Below the pieces are notes generated by a model, which saw only the letters and a list, made by a program, of their open reading frames with translations, did not search any database and was not told where the DNA came from. From JBDNBY01 sp039767595 (GTDB lineage Bacteria > Pseudomonadota > Alphaproteobacteria > Rhodobacterales > Rhodobacteraceae), in contig JBDNBY010000110.1 in assembly GCA_039767595.1 (NCBI GenBank), forward strand, positions 1-21,908: DNA of 21,908 nt, written 5' to 3'. This document shows, one piece after another, positions 7,753 through 15,513 of this stretch (position 1 is the first letter of the stretch; each line of letters opens with the position of its first letter). Position numbers and translations under genes: made by a program.

Positions 7753-9345
7753 TTACGATAAAAACGCCACGAGCTGCGCTGTTGAGCCATCTTTATCCGC
7801 CGCGCTTTGGGCGCCATCCACGATGGGTTGTAGGGCGGTGGCCAGCTCTTTGCCCAGCTCAACCCCCCATTGATCATAGGAATTGATCCCCATAATCGCC
7901 CCTTCGACAAACACGCGATGCTCATACAGGGCGATGATCTGACCCAAGACATATGGCGTGAGTTTCGGATAGGCCAACGTCGTTGACGGCCGATTGCCCG
8001 AAAAGACGCGATGCCGCGCTTGGCGATCTTGGTCGGCCTCAGGGATCCCTTTGGCGCGCACGCTCGCAAGCGCCGCCTCATAGCTGCGCCCGCGCATCAG
8101 CGCCTCGGATTGCGCCAAGCAATTCGCCTTCAGAAGGCTATGATGATGGCGCAGCTCTGGCTCGTGCCCTTGGGCGGCAATCATAAATTCACACGGGATG
8201 ATCTGCGCCCCTTGATGGATCAATTGATAAAACGCATGCTGCCCATTTGTCCCCGGCTCGCCCCAGACAATCGGGCCGACGGCTTGGGCCACATCCGAGC
8301 CGTCCATGCACACGGATTTCCCATTGCTTTCCATTTCAAGCTGTTGAAAATATGCAGGTAATCGCAAAAGCCTCTGATCATAGGGCAATACGGCGCGGGT
8401 GGGATAGCCGCAGATTTGGTGATGCCACAGCCCCACGAGCGCCAAAAGCATTGGCATATTTTCCTCAGGCGCAGCCGTGCGAAAATGATCATCCATCTCG
8501 CGCGCGCCCAAAAGCATCGCATCAAAGGCATCTGGCCCCACGGCAATCATCAAAGACAGGCCAATCGGCCCCCACATCGAATACCGTCCGCCAACCCAAT
8601 CCTCAAACCCAAAAACTCGCTCAGGCGCGATCCCAAAGGCCGCAGTTTTATCCGCGGCCGTCGAGAGCGCGGCGAATTGTGCGCCAGTATCTGACACACT
8701 GCGTGCCATCCAGTCGCGCACGCTTTGTGCATTCGTCATTGTTTCAATGGTCGTAAAGGTTTTTGAGGCCACAATCACAAGCGTGGTCGCAGGATCAAGT
8801 CCGCGCAATGTGTCGGCGCAATCGGCACCATCCACATTGGAAATAAAGTGAACGCTCGGCCCATCATGATAGGGTGCCAAGGCCTGCACGGCCATCGCCG
8901 GCCCCAGATCAGAGCCGCCAATCCCAATATTAATCACATCGGTGATCGGGCCGCCCTGCCCTGCGGATGCGCCAGAGCGGACCGCTTGCGCAAAGCTGCG
9001 CATGCGGGCCAAGGTCGCGTGCACCTCGGGGATCACATTTTCGCCGTCCACTGTGACCACGGCCTCGGGCGCGGCGCGCAAGGCTGTGTGCAACACAGCG
9101 CGCCCTTCGGTTTCGTTAATTTTCTCGCCGGCAAACATGGCATCGCGGCGCGCTGTCACGCCGCGCGCATGGATCAAATCGATCAAGGCGTCCCGAATGG
9201 GCGCATCAATTTGTGTTTTGGAATAGTCAAACAGCATGCCATTTGCGGTGACGCTAAACTCTTGGGCCCGTGCGGGATCGTCAAATAAGGACGTGAGCGA
9301 CCGGCCTTGGACACGGTCATACTGTGACTTTAGGGGTTCAAACAT
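7753..9345 (-). CDS. pgi: Glucose-6-phosphate isomerase
   Basis: Cytoplasmic enzyme interconverting glucose-6-phosphate and fructose-6-phosphate. The 530-aa protein has the two SIS-type sugar isomerase domains. Recognisable segments are NIGIGGSDLGPAM (139-151), SKTFTTIETMTNA (194-206), GGRYSMWGPIGL (252-263), MESNGKS with the probable catalytic E339, WGEPGTNGQH with H370, and SYDQWGVELGK with K499. The spacing E339-H370 (31 residues) equals that of E355-H386 in E. coli Pgi. It is the last gene of the zwf-pgl-pgi operon and starts 20 bp after pgl. In organisms that use the Entner-Doudoroff route, this enzyme feeds fructose-6-phosphate back to glucose-6-phosphate for Zwf. No missing residue or frame damage is seen. 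Confidence 0.98.
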   Translation of the reverse strand: MFEPLKSQYDRVQGRSLTSLFDDPARAQEFSVTANGMLFDYSKTQIDAPIRDALIDLIHARGVTARRDAMFAGEKINETEGRAVLHTALRAAPEAVVTVDGENVIPEVHATLARMRSFAQAVRSGASAGQGGPITDVINIGIGGSDLGPAMAVQALAPYHDGPSVHFISNVDGADCADTLRGLDPATTLVIVASKTFTTIETMTNAQSVRDWMARSVSDTGAQFAALSTAADKTAAFGIAPERVFGFEDWVGGRYSMWGPIGLSLMIAVGPDAFDAMLLGAREMDDHFRTAAPEENMPMLLALVGLWHHQICGYPTRAVLPYDQRLLRLPAYFQQLEMESNGKSVCMDGSDVAQAVGPIVWGEPGTNGQHAFYQLIHQGAQIIPCEFMIAAQGHEPELRHHHSLLKANCLAQSEALMRGRSYEAALASVRAKGIPEADQDRQARHRVFSGNRPSTTLAYPKLTPYVLGQIIALYEHRVFVEGAIMGINSYDQWGVELGKELATALQPIVDGAQSAADKDGSTAQLVAFLS

Positions 9346-9365
9346 CTAAGCTGTCTTTCCTCAAT

Positions 9366-10037
9366 TCATGCGGCCCAATGCACTGTGGCATTGCTCAAAA
9401 ACGCCGTTATGGGCGCCTCAATTGGGCGAAGGGTTTGGGCGGTCTCTAGCGCGGCACGCTTTTCCTCGCCTGTGATGATCACATGGATATGGCGCGCTGC
9501 CTTGAGCACGGGCGCGCTTAACGTCACCCGCGGCTCGGGCGCGCCGGCGGCCCGCATGGGCAACACAGTGGGGGCATCATCGCTGAGCGCCTCAGTCAAC
9601 AGATCCGCTTGCGGAAAAATAGAGGCCGTGTGCATATCCGCCCCCATCCCAAGCAGCAACACAGATACTGGCAAATGCGCATCAATCGTGTCTGTGAGAT
9701 GTTTGATCCCCTCTTCTGGGGTGTCCGAGGGGTAATGCATGGGCAAGATCGTCGATTGCGCCGCCGCCCCTTGATGCAGCCGTGCGCGCAAGAGCGCTGT
9801 GTTCGAACGCTCCGATGTTTCGGGCACCCACCGCTCGTCGCTGAGCATGATGGCGACGTTAGACCACGCAAGATCCATGTGACACAAACGATCAAACACC
9901 GGGCCCGGTGTCGTCCCGCCCGGAACGGCCAGCAAAGCCCGCCTTTGCGCGACGAGTTGCGTGCTTAGGTCGGTATAAATGGCATTGGCGACGGCCTCAT
10001 AGAGCGCATCGCGATCCAAATAGGTTTGAAATTTCAT
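9366..10037 (-). CDS. pgl: 6-phosphogluconolactonase
   Basis: Cytoplasmic hydrolase that opens 6-phosphogluconolactone, the product of Zwf, to 6-phosphogluconate. The protein is 223 aa and belongs to the NagB/Pgl (DevB-type) family. The motifs are PGGTTPGPVFDRL (39-51), LSDERWVPETSERSNTALLR (65-84) and a conserved LLLGMGADMHTASIFP segment. The start is the ATG at 10037, preceded by GGAGAG; its first bases overlap the zwf stop as ATGA, which points to translational coupling. A TTG 15 nt upstream is unlikely. It sits between zwf and pgi, as expected from the pathway order. Confidence 0.97.
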   Translation of the reverse strand: MKFQTYLDRDALYEAVANAIYTDLSTQLVAQRRALLAVPGGTTPGPVFDRLCHMDLAWSNVAIMLSDERWVPETSERSNTALLRARLHQGAAAQSTILPMHYPSDTPEEGIKHLTDTIDAHLPVSVLLLGMGADMHTASIFPQADLLTEALSDDAPTVLPMRAAGAPEPRVTLSAPVLKAARHIHVIITGEEKRAALETAQTLRPIEAPITAFLSNATVHWAA

Positions 10038-11485
10038 CGTATTTCTCTCCAACGGCGGCCTTCGCGATGCATCAACATGAGCGAATCCTCTGGGCCTGAG
10101 CTGCCGATATCATAGGGTTTTGGCACATCGCTGCGGGATTGCCAGCCTTCGATGATCGGATCGGTCCAGCCCCAAGCGGCCTCTAGCTCGTCCCCGCGCA
10201 TAAAGAGCGTTTGATTGCCGCGCACCACATCCATAATCAGGCGTTCATAGGCGTCTGGCACATCATCCGCATCGGGGCCCAGCGCATCGGCAAAGCTCAT
10301 GTCCAGCGGCACATCAATCAAGCGCATCCCGCCGGGGCCTGGCTCTTTGATGGTGACGTCCAATGTGATGCCTTCATCGGGCTGCAATCGAATGATCAGC
10401 TGATTGCGATGGCTGCCGGCCTCTTCGCCAAAAATGCTATGGGGCGGCTCTTTGAACACAACCGCAATTTCGGATGACTGGCTGCGCAGTTTTTTGCCTG
10501 TCCGTAGATAAAACGGCACACCGGCCCAGCGCCAATTGGCCACTTCGGCGCGAAGGGCAATATAGCTTTCTGTGCGGCTACGCGGGTTTTCTACATCCGT
10601 GCGATAGCCATCTTCATCGTCGGGGTTGCCATATTGACCGCGCACAATGTGATGGGCGGCCACAGGGCTAAGCGCACGGATCACTTTAAGCTTTTCATCG
10701 CGCACGGCATCTGGATCAAACCGAGAGGGCGGCTCCATCGCAATGAGGCACAACAGCTGCATCAAGTGGTTTTGCACCATATCGCGCATGGCGCCCGAAT
10801 GGTCATAATACCCCCCGCGCCCCCCAACGCCGACGGTCTCGGACACCGTGATTTGAATGTGATCGACATATTGCGCATTCCACAACGGCTCGAATAGCAT
10901 ATTGCCAAAGCGCACGGCCATCAGGTTTTGAACGGTCTCTTTGCCCAAATAATGGTCAATGCGGTAGACTTGCTCTTCTTTGAAATACTGCGCCAACTCG
11001 GCATTCAAGGCCCGCGCCGTTTCCAAATCATGGCCAAAGGGTTTTTCGACCACAACGCGGCTGGCCGAGCGGGTCAGACCCTGCTCGTGTAGCCGAGAGG
11101 CTAAATCGCCAAACAAACTCGGCGCGACTGAGAAATAGAAGACGTGCACGGCATCAGGGCGCATCATTTTTGCCAACTCTTCCCAGCCTTGGGTGCCTTT
11201 GGCATCAATGGTTACATAATCGATCAACGATAAAAACGTCGCGAGCGCCTCACTATCGGCGGCAGAGGCGGCATCATACGTCGTCAAAGCTGTTTTGACA
11301 AAATCGCGAAACCCTTGTGTATCATAGTCCGAGCGCGCCGCCCCGATGATCCGAGATTGCGCAACCATTTGCCCCGCCCGAAACCGGCGGAACAGCGCGG
11401 GTAAAATCTTGCGCTGCGCCAGATCGCCCGTGCCACCAAACACAACAAGGTCAAACGGCTCTACGGGAATAACTCTAGAAACCAT
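10034..11485 (-). CDS. zwf: Glucose-6-phosphate 1-dehydrogenase
   Basis: Cytoplasmic NAD(P)-dependent enzyme that oxidises glucose-6-phosphate to 6-phosphogluconolactone, the entry to the oxidative pentose phosphate and Entner-Doudoroff routes. It has 483 aa. The Rossmann fingerprint is VVFGGTGDLAQRKILPALF (14-32). The substrate site is RIDHYLGKE (175-183) with D177 and H178, and the probable catalytic base is H240 in QNHLMQLL, the same numbers as in the Leuconostoc enzyme. The start ATG has AAGGA about 8 nt upstream. It is the first gene of zwf-pgl-pgi and its TGA overlaps the pgl ATG. Two perfect palindromes lie 56-102 bp upstream and probably carry its regulation. Confidence 0.98.
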   Translation of the reverse strand: MVSRVIPVEPFDLVVFGGTGDLAQRKILPALFRRFRAGQMVAQSRIIGAARSDYDTQGFRDFVKTALTTYDAASAADSEALATFLSLIDYVTIDAKGTQGWEELAKMMRPDAVHVFYFSVAPSLFGDLASRLHEQGLTRSASRVVVEKPFGHDLETARALNAELAQYFKEEQVYRIDHYLGKETVQNLMAVRFGNMLFEPLWNAQYVDHIQITVSETVGVGGRGGYYDHSGAMRDMVQNHLMQLLCLIAMEPPSRFDPDAVRDEKLKVIRALSPVAAHHIVRGQYGNPDDEDGYRTDVENPRSRTESYIALRAEVANWRWAGVPFYLRTGKKLRSQSSEIAVVFKEPPHSIFGEEAGSHRNQLIIRLQPDEGITLDVTIKEPGPGGMRLIDVPLDMSFADALGPDADDVPDAYERLIMDVVRGNQTLFMRGDELEAAWGWTDPIIEGWQSRSDVPKPYDIGSSGPEDSLMLMHREGRRWREIR

Positions 11486-11540
11486 GATCTGTCCTTTGCC
11501 TTTTGTTCATCCAAGCGCATGACATGCATAAAGCGAACTG

Positions 11541-11552
11541 GATACATGTATC
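11541..11552. promoter_or_regulatory. Perfect 12-bp palindrome upstream of zwf
   Basis: GATACATGTATC, exactly self-complementary, centred about 61 bp before the zwf start codon and 34 bp from the centre of the second palindrome. It is a candidate site for an unidentified dimeric regulator, or a promoter-proximal half of a looped operator pair. Confidence 0.4.
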
Positions 11553-11573
11553 ACAGTTCCGTTATCAAAGTGC

Positions 11574-11587
11574 CGTTAGCGCTAACG
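11574..11587. promoter_or_regulatory. LacI-family-type operator upstream of zwf-pgl-pgi
   Basis: CGTTAGCGCTAACG, a perfect 14-bp palindrome with a central CG step, which is typical of LacI/GalR-family operators. It lies about 89 bp before the zwf start. In Rhodobacter the LacI-family regulator CceR controls Entner-Doudoroff and central carbon genes, so a CceR-like repressor is a plausible partner; the regulator gene is not in this window. Confidence 0.55.
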
Positions 11588-11727
11588 CGGTCGTTCTAGC
11601 GTGGCGCGCCTGAGATGTCCAACTCTAAATCTATGCCGGCATTCGCCATGGTGCAACGATTTTACCGCTCTCGCCCGCGGCCCCCACATAAATCCGGTTT
11701 ATTCACCCCATAACCACAGCGGCATTA

Positions 11728-11756
11728 TTGTGCGCCCTATGAAATTCCCCTATAGC
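11728..11756 (+). promoter_or_regulatory. Putative promoter of tyrS
   Basis: TTGTGC (11728-11733), a 17-nt spacer and TATAGC (11751-11756). The predicted start near 11763 leaves only about 24 nt before the preferred tyrS ATG at 11787 and excludes the far upstream in-frame starts. Confidence 0.5.
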
Positions 11757-11786
11757 CATGACCATCCACATATGAAGAGATCGCAG

Positions 11787-13037
11787 ATGACCTATAGTCC
11801 TAAATCCGAATTCCTAAACATTATGATGAGCCGTGGCTTTGTATTTGATTGCACCAATTACGAAGCCTTGGACCAAGCTCTGATCGATGGTGTTGTTCCA
11901 GGCTATATTGGATTTGACGCGACGGCGAAATCGCTTCATGTCGGAAGCCTGATTCAGATTATGATGCTGCGGTGGTTGCAAAAATGTGGCGGTAAACCGA
12001 TCACACTGATGGGCGGCGGCACGACCAAAGTGGGCGATCCGAGCTTTCGTGCGGATGAGCGCCCCCTCTTGAGCGAAGCGCAGATCGAAGAGAATAAATC
12101 CTCGATCAAACAAGTGTTTTCCAACTATCTCTCTTATGAGGATGGGGCCACGGGGGCCTTGATGCTGGACAATGCCGAATGGCTTGATGGGCTCAATTAC
12201 CTTGAGTTTTTGCGCGATTTTGGCCGTCACTTTACGATCAACCGCATGCTGAGCTTTGAAAGTGTGAAATCGCGTCTGAGCCGCGAGAACCCCCTGTCGT
12301 TTCTTGAGTTCAACTACATGATCTTGCAAGGCTATGACTTTTACGAGTTGAACAAGCGCTATGGCTGTATGTTGCAAATGGGCGGCTCGGATCAATGGGG
12401 CAATATCATTAACGGTGTCGAGCTGACCCGCCGCGTGTCGAGCAATCAGGTCTTTGGCCTGACCTCTCCACTCCTGCAGACATCCGATGGCAAGAAAATG
12501 GGCAAATCCGCCGATGGGGCCGTCTGGCTCAATGCGGATATGCGCTCGCCTTATGAGTTCTGGCAGTTCTGGCGCAACACCACCGATGCCGATGTTGGGC
12601 GTTTTCTCAAGCTCTATACCGAATTGCCAATTGAGGAATGCGAGCGTTTGGGCGCCTTGGCCGGCAGTGAGATCAATGATGCCAAGGCGATCCTCGCTAA
12701 TGAAGTGACCACGCTGTTGCATGGGGCCGAAGCCGCAAAGACGGCCCAAGACACCGCCCGCCAAGTGTTTGAAAGCGGCGGAATTGGCGATGACCTCCCA
12801 ACCGTGACGCTGTCAGCCGATGAGATTGGCGATGGCATGTCCATCGTCCAACTCTTTGTGAAAACGGGCCTGTCAAAATCTGGCAAAGATGCCAAGCGTT
12901 TGATCGCCGAGAATGGCGCCAAGATGAACGATGCCGATATCGATGGCGCCGGCACCTTGATCACCGCCGATATGCTGAGCGCGCCGCTCAAACTCTCGGC
13001 TGGGAAAAAACGCCATGCTCTGGTGAAATTGGCCTAG
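11787..13037 (+). CDS. tyrS: Tyrosyl-tRNA synthetase
   Basis: Class I aminoacyl-tRNA synthetase that charges tRNA-Tyr in the cytoplasm. The 416-aa protein is close to the E. coli length. The Rossmann catalytic core has GYIGFDATAKSLHVGS (39-54), in which HVGS is the HIGH-type motif, then GGSDQWGN (199-206) for tyrosine binding, and KMGKS (237-241) as the KMSKS loop. The C-terminus contains an S4-type RNA-binding domain from about 345 (LFVKTGLSKSGKDAKRLIAENG). I chose the ATG at 11787 (MTYSPKSEF), with AAGAGA upstream; an ATG at 11772 is also possible. It is divergent from zwf and convergent with the cyclophilin pair, with a terminator after it. Confidence 0.98.
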   Translation: MTYSPKSEFLNIMMSRGFVFDCTNYEALDQALIDGVVPGYIGFDATAKSLHVGSLIQIMMLRWLQKCGGKPITLMGGGTTKVGDPSFRADERPLLSEAQIEENKSSIKQVFSNYLSYEDGATGALMLDNAEWLDGLNYLEFLRDFGRHFTINRMLSFESVKSRLSRENPLSFLEFNYMILQGYDFYELNKRYGCMLQMGGSDQWGNIINGVELTRRVSSNQVFGLTSPLLQTSDGKKMGKSADGAVWLNADMRSPYEFWQFWRNTTDADVGRFLKLYTELPIEECERLGALAGSEINDAKAILANEVTTLLHGAEAAKTAQDTARQVFESGGIGDDLPTVTLSADEIGDGMSIVQLFVKTGLSKSGKDAKRLIAENGAKMNDADIDGAGTLITADMLSAPLKLSAGKKRHALVKLA

Positions 13038-13064
13038 GCTGACGTTTGCAAAACATGCGCATGA

Positions 13065-13089
13065 AAAAGGGGCGATGATCGCCCCTTTT
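13065..13089. terminator. Two-way terminator between tyrS and the cyclophilin genes
   Basis: AAAAGGGGCGAT (13065-13076), one central G, then the exact complement ending in T4 (13078-13089). It can serve tyrS from the plus strand and the cyclophilin operon from the minus strand. Confidence 0.88.
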
Positions 13090-13118
13090 GTGTGTCTGAC
13101 TTTGGTCTGTCGCGGTTC

Positions 13119-13670
13119 TTAATCTGTGACCTTGACCGTGCTCATCACATCCGCTGGCCCAGTGATACGGCCGCTGCGGGGATGTCCCCGCTTGAGGCGA
13201 TCAACGACTTCCATGCCTGAGGTGACTTGCCCGACCACTGTATACTGACCATCTAAATGGCCCGCCGGGGCGAACATGATAAAGAACTGGCTATTGGCAC
13301 TATCGGGATGGGCCGACCGCGCCATCCCCACTGTACCGCGGGCAAAGGGAACCGCAGAAAACTCTGCGCGCAAATCAGGGCGGTTTGATCCGCCTGTACC
13401 CGCAAGGCCGCGCATATCGCCCGCCTTGCCATATTCGACATCCCCTGTTTGCGCCATGAACCCTTCGATCACGCGATGAAAAGTCACCCCATCATAGGCA
13501 CCCGAGGCCGCCAATGTGGTGATCCGCTCAACATGTTTGGGCGCGACATCCTCGAGCAAGTCAATGACGATCACACCCTCAACAGTTTCACCTTGGACAG
13601 TGATCTGAAGCCCCGAGGCCGCCGCCATCGACGCGCTGGCGAGGATCGCTAACGCTGCGTTACGCAACAT
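13119..13670 (-). CDS. Exported cyclophilin-type peptidyl-prolyl isomerase
   Basis: Proline isomerase/chaperone of the cyclophilin fold, 183 aa. The N-terminus (MLRNAALAILASASMAAASG) is a short basic then hydrophobic segment with Ala-rich cleavage candidates near residue 19, so the enzyme is probably periplasmic. Active-site residues match human cyclophilin A: R66 in FHRVIEGFMAQTGD, F71, M72 and Q74, followed by SANSQFFIMF. The gene starts inside the last 11 bp of the upstream cyclophilin gene, which implies translational coupling; its own ribosome binding site is weak. It ends close to a two-way terminator. The substrate proteins are unknown. Confidence 0.93.
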   Translation of the reverse strand: MLRNAALAILASASMAAASGLQITVQGETVEGVIVIDLLEDVAPKHVERITTLAASGAYDGVTFHRVIEGFMAQTGDVEYGKAGDMRGLAGTGGSNRPDLRAEFSAVPFARGTVGMARSAHPDSANSQFFIMFAPAGHLDGQYTVVGQVTSGMEVVDRLKRGHPRSGRITGPADVMSTVKVTD

Positions 13671-14169
13671 CTGCGGCCACCTTAACAGAGATCATGCGAT
13701 CAGGGTACATCGGCGGCTCACCGCGCACGATGGCATCGACATGCTCCATCCCCGACACGACACGGCCATAGACGGTGTATTGACGGTTGAGGAAATGGTT
13801 ATCGGCGAAATTGATAAAGAATTGGCTATTGGCCGAATCTGGACTGGCAGAGCGCGCCGCGCCAATTGTGCCACGATCATGCGGAATGCCCGAGAACTCT
13901 GCCTTGAGGTTCGGCAGATCCGATCCGCCTGTGCCTGCTGCTCGCAGATCAAAATCCTGTTCCATATTGCCATTGGCGACATCGCCCGTTTGCGCCATGA
14001 AGCTATCGATCACACGGTGAAAGGCCACGTTGTCATATTGGCCCGAACGCGCCAATTCCTTCATACGCTCGCAATGACCTGGTGCAATATCGGCCAACAG
14101 CTCGATCACAACAGCGCCATCTTTGAGTTCGATCAGGATTGTATTTTCTGGATCTTTGTAGTCGCTCAT
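13660..14169 (-). CDS. Cytoplasmic cyclophilin-type peptidyl-prolyl isomerase
   Basis: Proline isomerase of 169 aa with no signal peptide, so cytoplasmic and similar in role to E. coli PpiB. Active-site residues are R52, F57, M58 and Q60 in FHRVIDSFMAQTGD, followed by SANSQFFINF (113-122). The insert between these (NGNMEQDFDLRAAGTGGSD) is like that of its neighbour, so the two genes are likely an old tandem duplication of which one copy gained a signal peptide. The start ATG at 14169 has a very good AAAGGAG ribosome binding site 7 nt away. An in-frame upstream extension to 14250 is unlikely. It is divergent from pgk. Confidence 0.95.
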   Translation of the reverse strand: MSDYKDPENTILIELKDGAVVIELLADIAPGHCERMKELARSGQYDNVAFHRVIDSFMAQTGDVANGNMEQDFDLRAAGTGGSDLPNLKAEFSGIPHDRGTIGAARSASPDSANSQFFINFADNHFLNRQYTVYGRVVSGMEHVDAIVRGEPPMYPDRMISVKVAADVA

Positions 14170-14186
14170 GTTTTTCTCCTTTGCGG

Positions 14187-14223
14187 TTGCCCCTGTCATA
14201 GTGTTAATGGCCCACAGGGGCAA
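14187..14223. promoter_or_regulatory. 10+10 inverted repeat with embedded promoter before the cyclophilin operon
   Basis: TTGCCCCTGT (14187-14196) and ACAGGGGCAA (14214-14223) are perfect inverted repeats separated by 17 nt. On the minus strand TTGCCC lies in the first arm, and 17 nt later TATGAC occurs at the edge of the second arm, a plausible -35/-10 pair. It ends 18 bp before the cyclophilin ATG. It could be an operator over the promoter or a leader hairpin. Confidence 0.5.
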
Positions 14224-14319
14224 TGGCTCAGGCGCACAGCGAGGCCGCAAACCTGCACAAACAACAGATCAAAACACCGCACAGGCCCGTGACCCGTGCA
14301 AAACTATTGGAGAGTGAAC

Positions 14320-15513
14320 ATGGCCTATAACAATTTGGATGATATGGATCTAAGCGGCAAGCGCGTGCTTGTGCGCGTGGACATCAACGTTCCAATGAAT
14401 GAGGGCCACGTCACCGATGCCACGCGAATTGAAAAGATTGCTCCAACGATCACCGATATCCTCGCCGCGGGCGGCACGCCCATTTTACTGGCGCATTTTG
14501 GCCGGCCCAAAGGCGTGCGAAACCTTGAGATGAGCCTAGAGCCCCTCGCCCCCATCATTGAGGACACGTTGGGCGCGCCCGTGATCTTTGTCGCGGATTG
14601 CATTGGCGCCGCCCCAGCCGCAGCCATCGAAGCGGCCCCTCAAGGCTCTGTCGTGTTATGCGAGAATACACGCTTTCATGCGGGCGAAGAGAAAAACGAC
14701 CCCGAATTGGCCCAAGCCATGGCCGCCTTGGGCGATATCTATTGCAACGACGCATTCTCAGCGGCGCACCGCGCGCATGCGTCGACCGAAGGGGTGGCGC
14801 GCCTCTTGCCCAGCTGCGCCGGCCGCTTGATGGAGGCCGAGCTCAAGGCTCTGGATGCCGCTCTTGGCACGCCCCTCGCCCCCGTCGCGGCGGTGGTTGG
14901 TGGGGCCAAAGTCTCCACTAAGTTGGATCTATTGAAAAACCTCATTCATAAAGTCGATCACTTGATCATCGGCGGTGGCATGGCCAATACGTTTTTGGCC
15001 GCCCAAGGGATCAATGTTGGAAAATCCTTGGCCGAACATGACATGACCGACACCGCGCGCGAGATTATGGCGGCCGCCGATGAGGCTGGCTGCTCGATCC
15101 TATTGCCGTCCGACGTGGTCATCGCGCGCGAATTCGCCGCACATGCCGAGAACGAAATTGTCGCCGCGGATGCGTGCCCCGCCGATGCGATGATTTTGGA
15201 CGCAGGGCCACAAACCGTCGTTGCCATTCACGAGGTGCTCTCTCAATCGCGCACATTGATTTGGAACGGGCCGCTGGGTGCCTTTGAAATTGAGCCCTTT
15301 GACATGGCGACCGTGGCCGCCGCCCGCGCCGCAGCCGAACTCACGGCATCGCATGGCTTGGTTTCCGTTGCAGGGGGCGGCGACACAGTGGCGGCCCTCA
15401 ACCACGCCGGCGTAGCGCCGATCTTTAGTTACATTTCAACGGCAGGCGGCGCATTTTTGGAATGGATGGAGGGCAAAACTCTCCCCGGCGTCGCCGCTCT
15501 TGAGCACGAATAA
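14320..15513 (+). CDS. pgk: Phosphoglycerate kinase
   Basis: Cytoplasmic enzyme that transfers phosphate from 1,3-bisphosphoglycerate to ADP; reversible, so it also serves gluconeogenesis. The protein has 397 aa, the normal length. The N-terminal domain has KRVLVRVDINVPMNEG (the PGK signature), HFGRPKG, ENTRFHAGEEKNDPE and NDAFSAAHRAHAST. The C-terminal nucleotide domain has GGAKVSTKLDLL, GGGMANTF, WNGPLGAFE and the final SVAGGGDTVAALNHAG. The ATG at 14320 follows GGAGAG by 5 nt; an in-frame ATG at 14296 lacks such a site. It is divergent from the cyclophilin operon and upstream of ftsB-pdhABC. Confidence 0.98.
   Translation: MAYNNLDDMDLSGKRVLVRVDINVPMNEGHVTDATRIEKIAPTITDILAAGGTPILLAHFGRPKGVRNLEMSLEPLAPIIEDTLGAPVIFVADCIGAAPAAAIEAAPQGSVVLCENTRFHAGEEKNDPELAQAMAALGDIYCNDAFSAAHRAHASTEGVARLLPSCAGRLMEAELKALDAALGTPLAPVAAVVGGAKVSTKLDLLKNLIHKVDHLIIGGGMANTFLAAQGINVGKSLAEHDMTDTAREIMAAADEAGCSILLPSDVVIAREFAAHAENEIVAADACPADAMILDAGPQTVVAIHEVLSQSRTLIWNGPLGAFEIEPFDMATVAAARAAAELTASHGLVSVAGGGDTVAALNHAGVAPIFSYISTAGGAFLEWMEGKTLPGVAALEHE

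Larger units (their letters stand above)
11486..11786. other. Intergenic control region between divergent zwf and tyrS
   Basis: About 300 bp without a convincing gene. Nearest zwf it holds two perfect palindromes (11541-11552 and 11574-11587); nearest tyrS it holds a good promoter (11728-11756). The tyrS frame remains open back to 11601, but that stretch reads as non-coding (many Cys, His and Pro residues and no ribosome binding site), so I treat it as leader. I see no T-box or other known riboswitch. Confidence 0.6.

Noticed and set aside
11601..11786. N-terminal extension of tyrS of 62 codons
   Set aside because: No ribosome binding site at 11601, composition unlike coding DNA, and a good promoter at 11728-11756 lies within it; the known TyrRS N-terminus fits the ATG at 11787.
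11814..12764. Long open frame of about 316 codons on the minus strand inside tyrS
   Set aside because: It is fully antisense to a well-supported tyrS with intact motifs; the protein shows no recognisable domain and there is no ribosome binding site. Long antisense frames are common in GC-rich genes.
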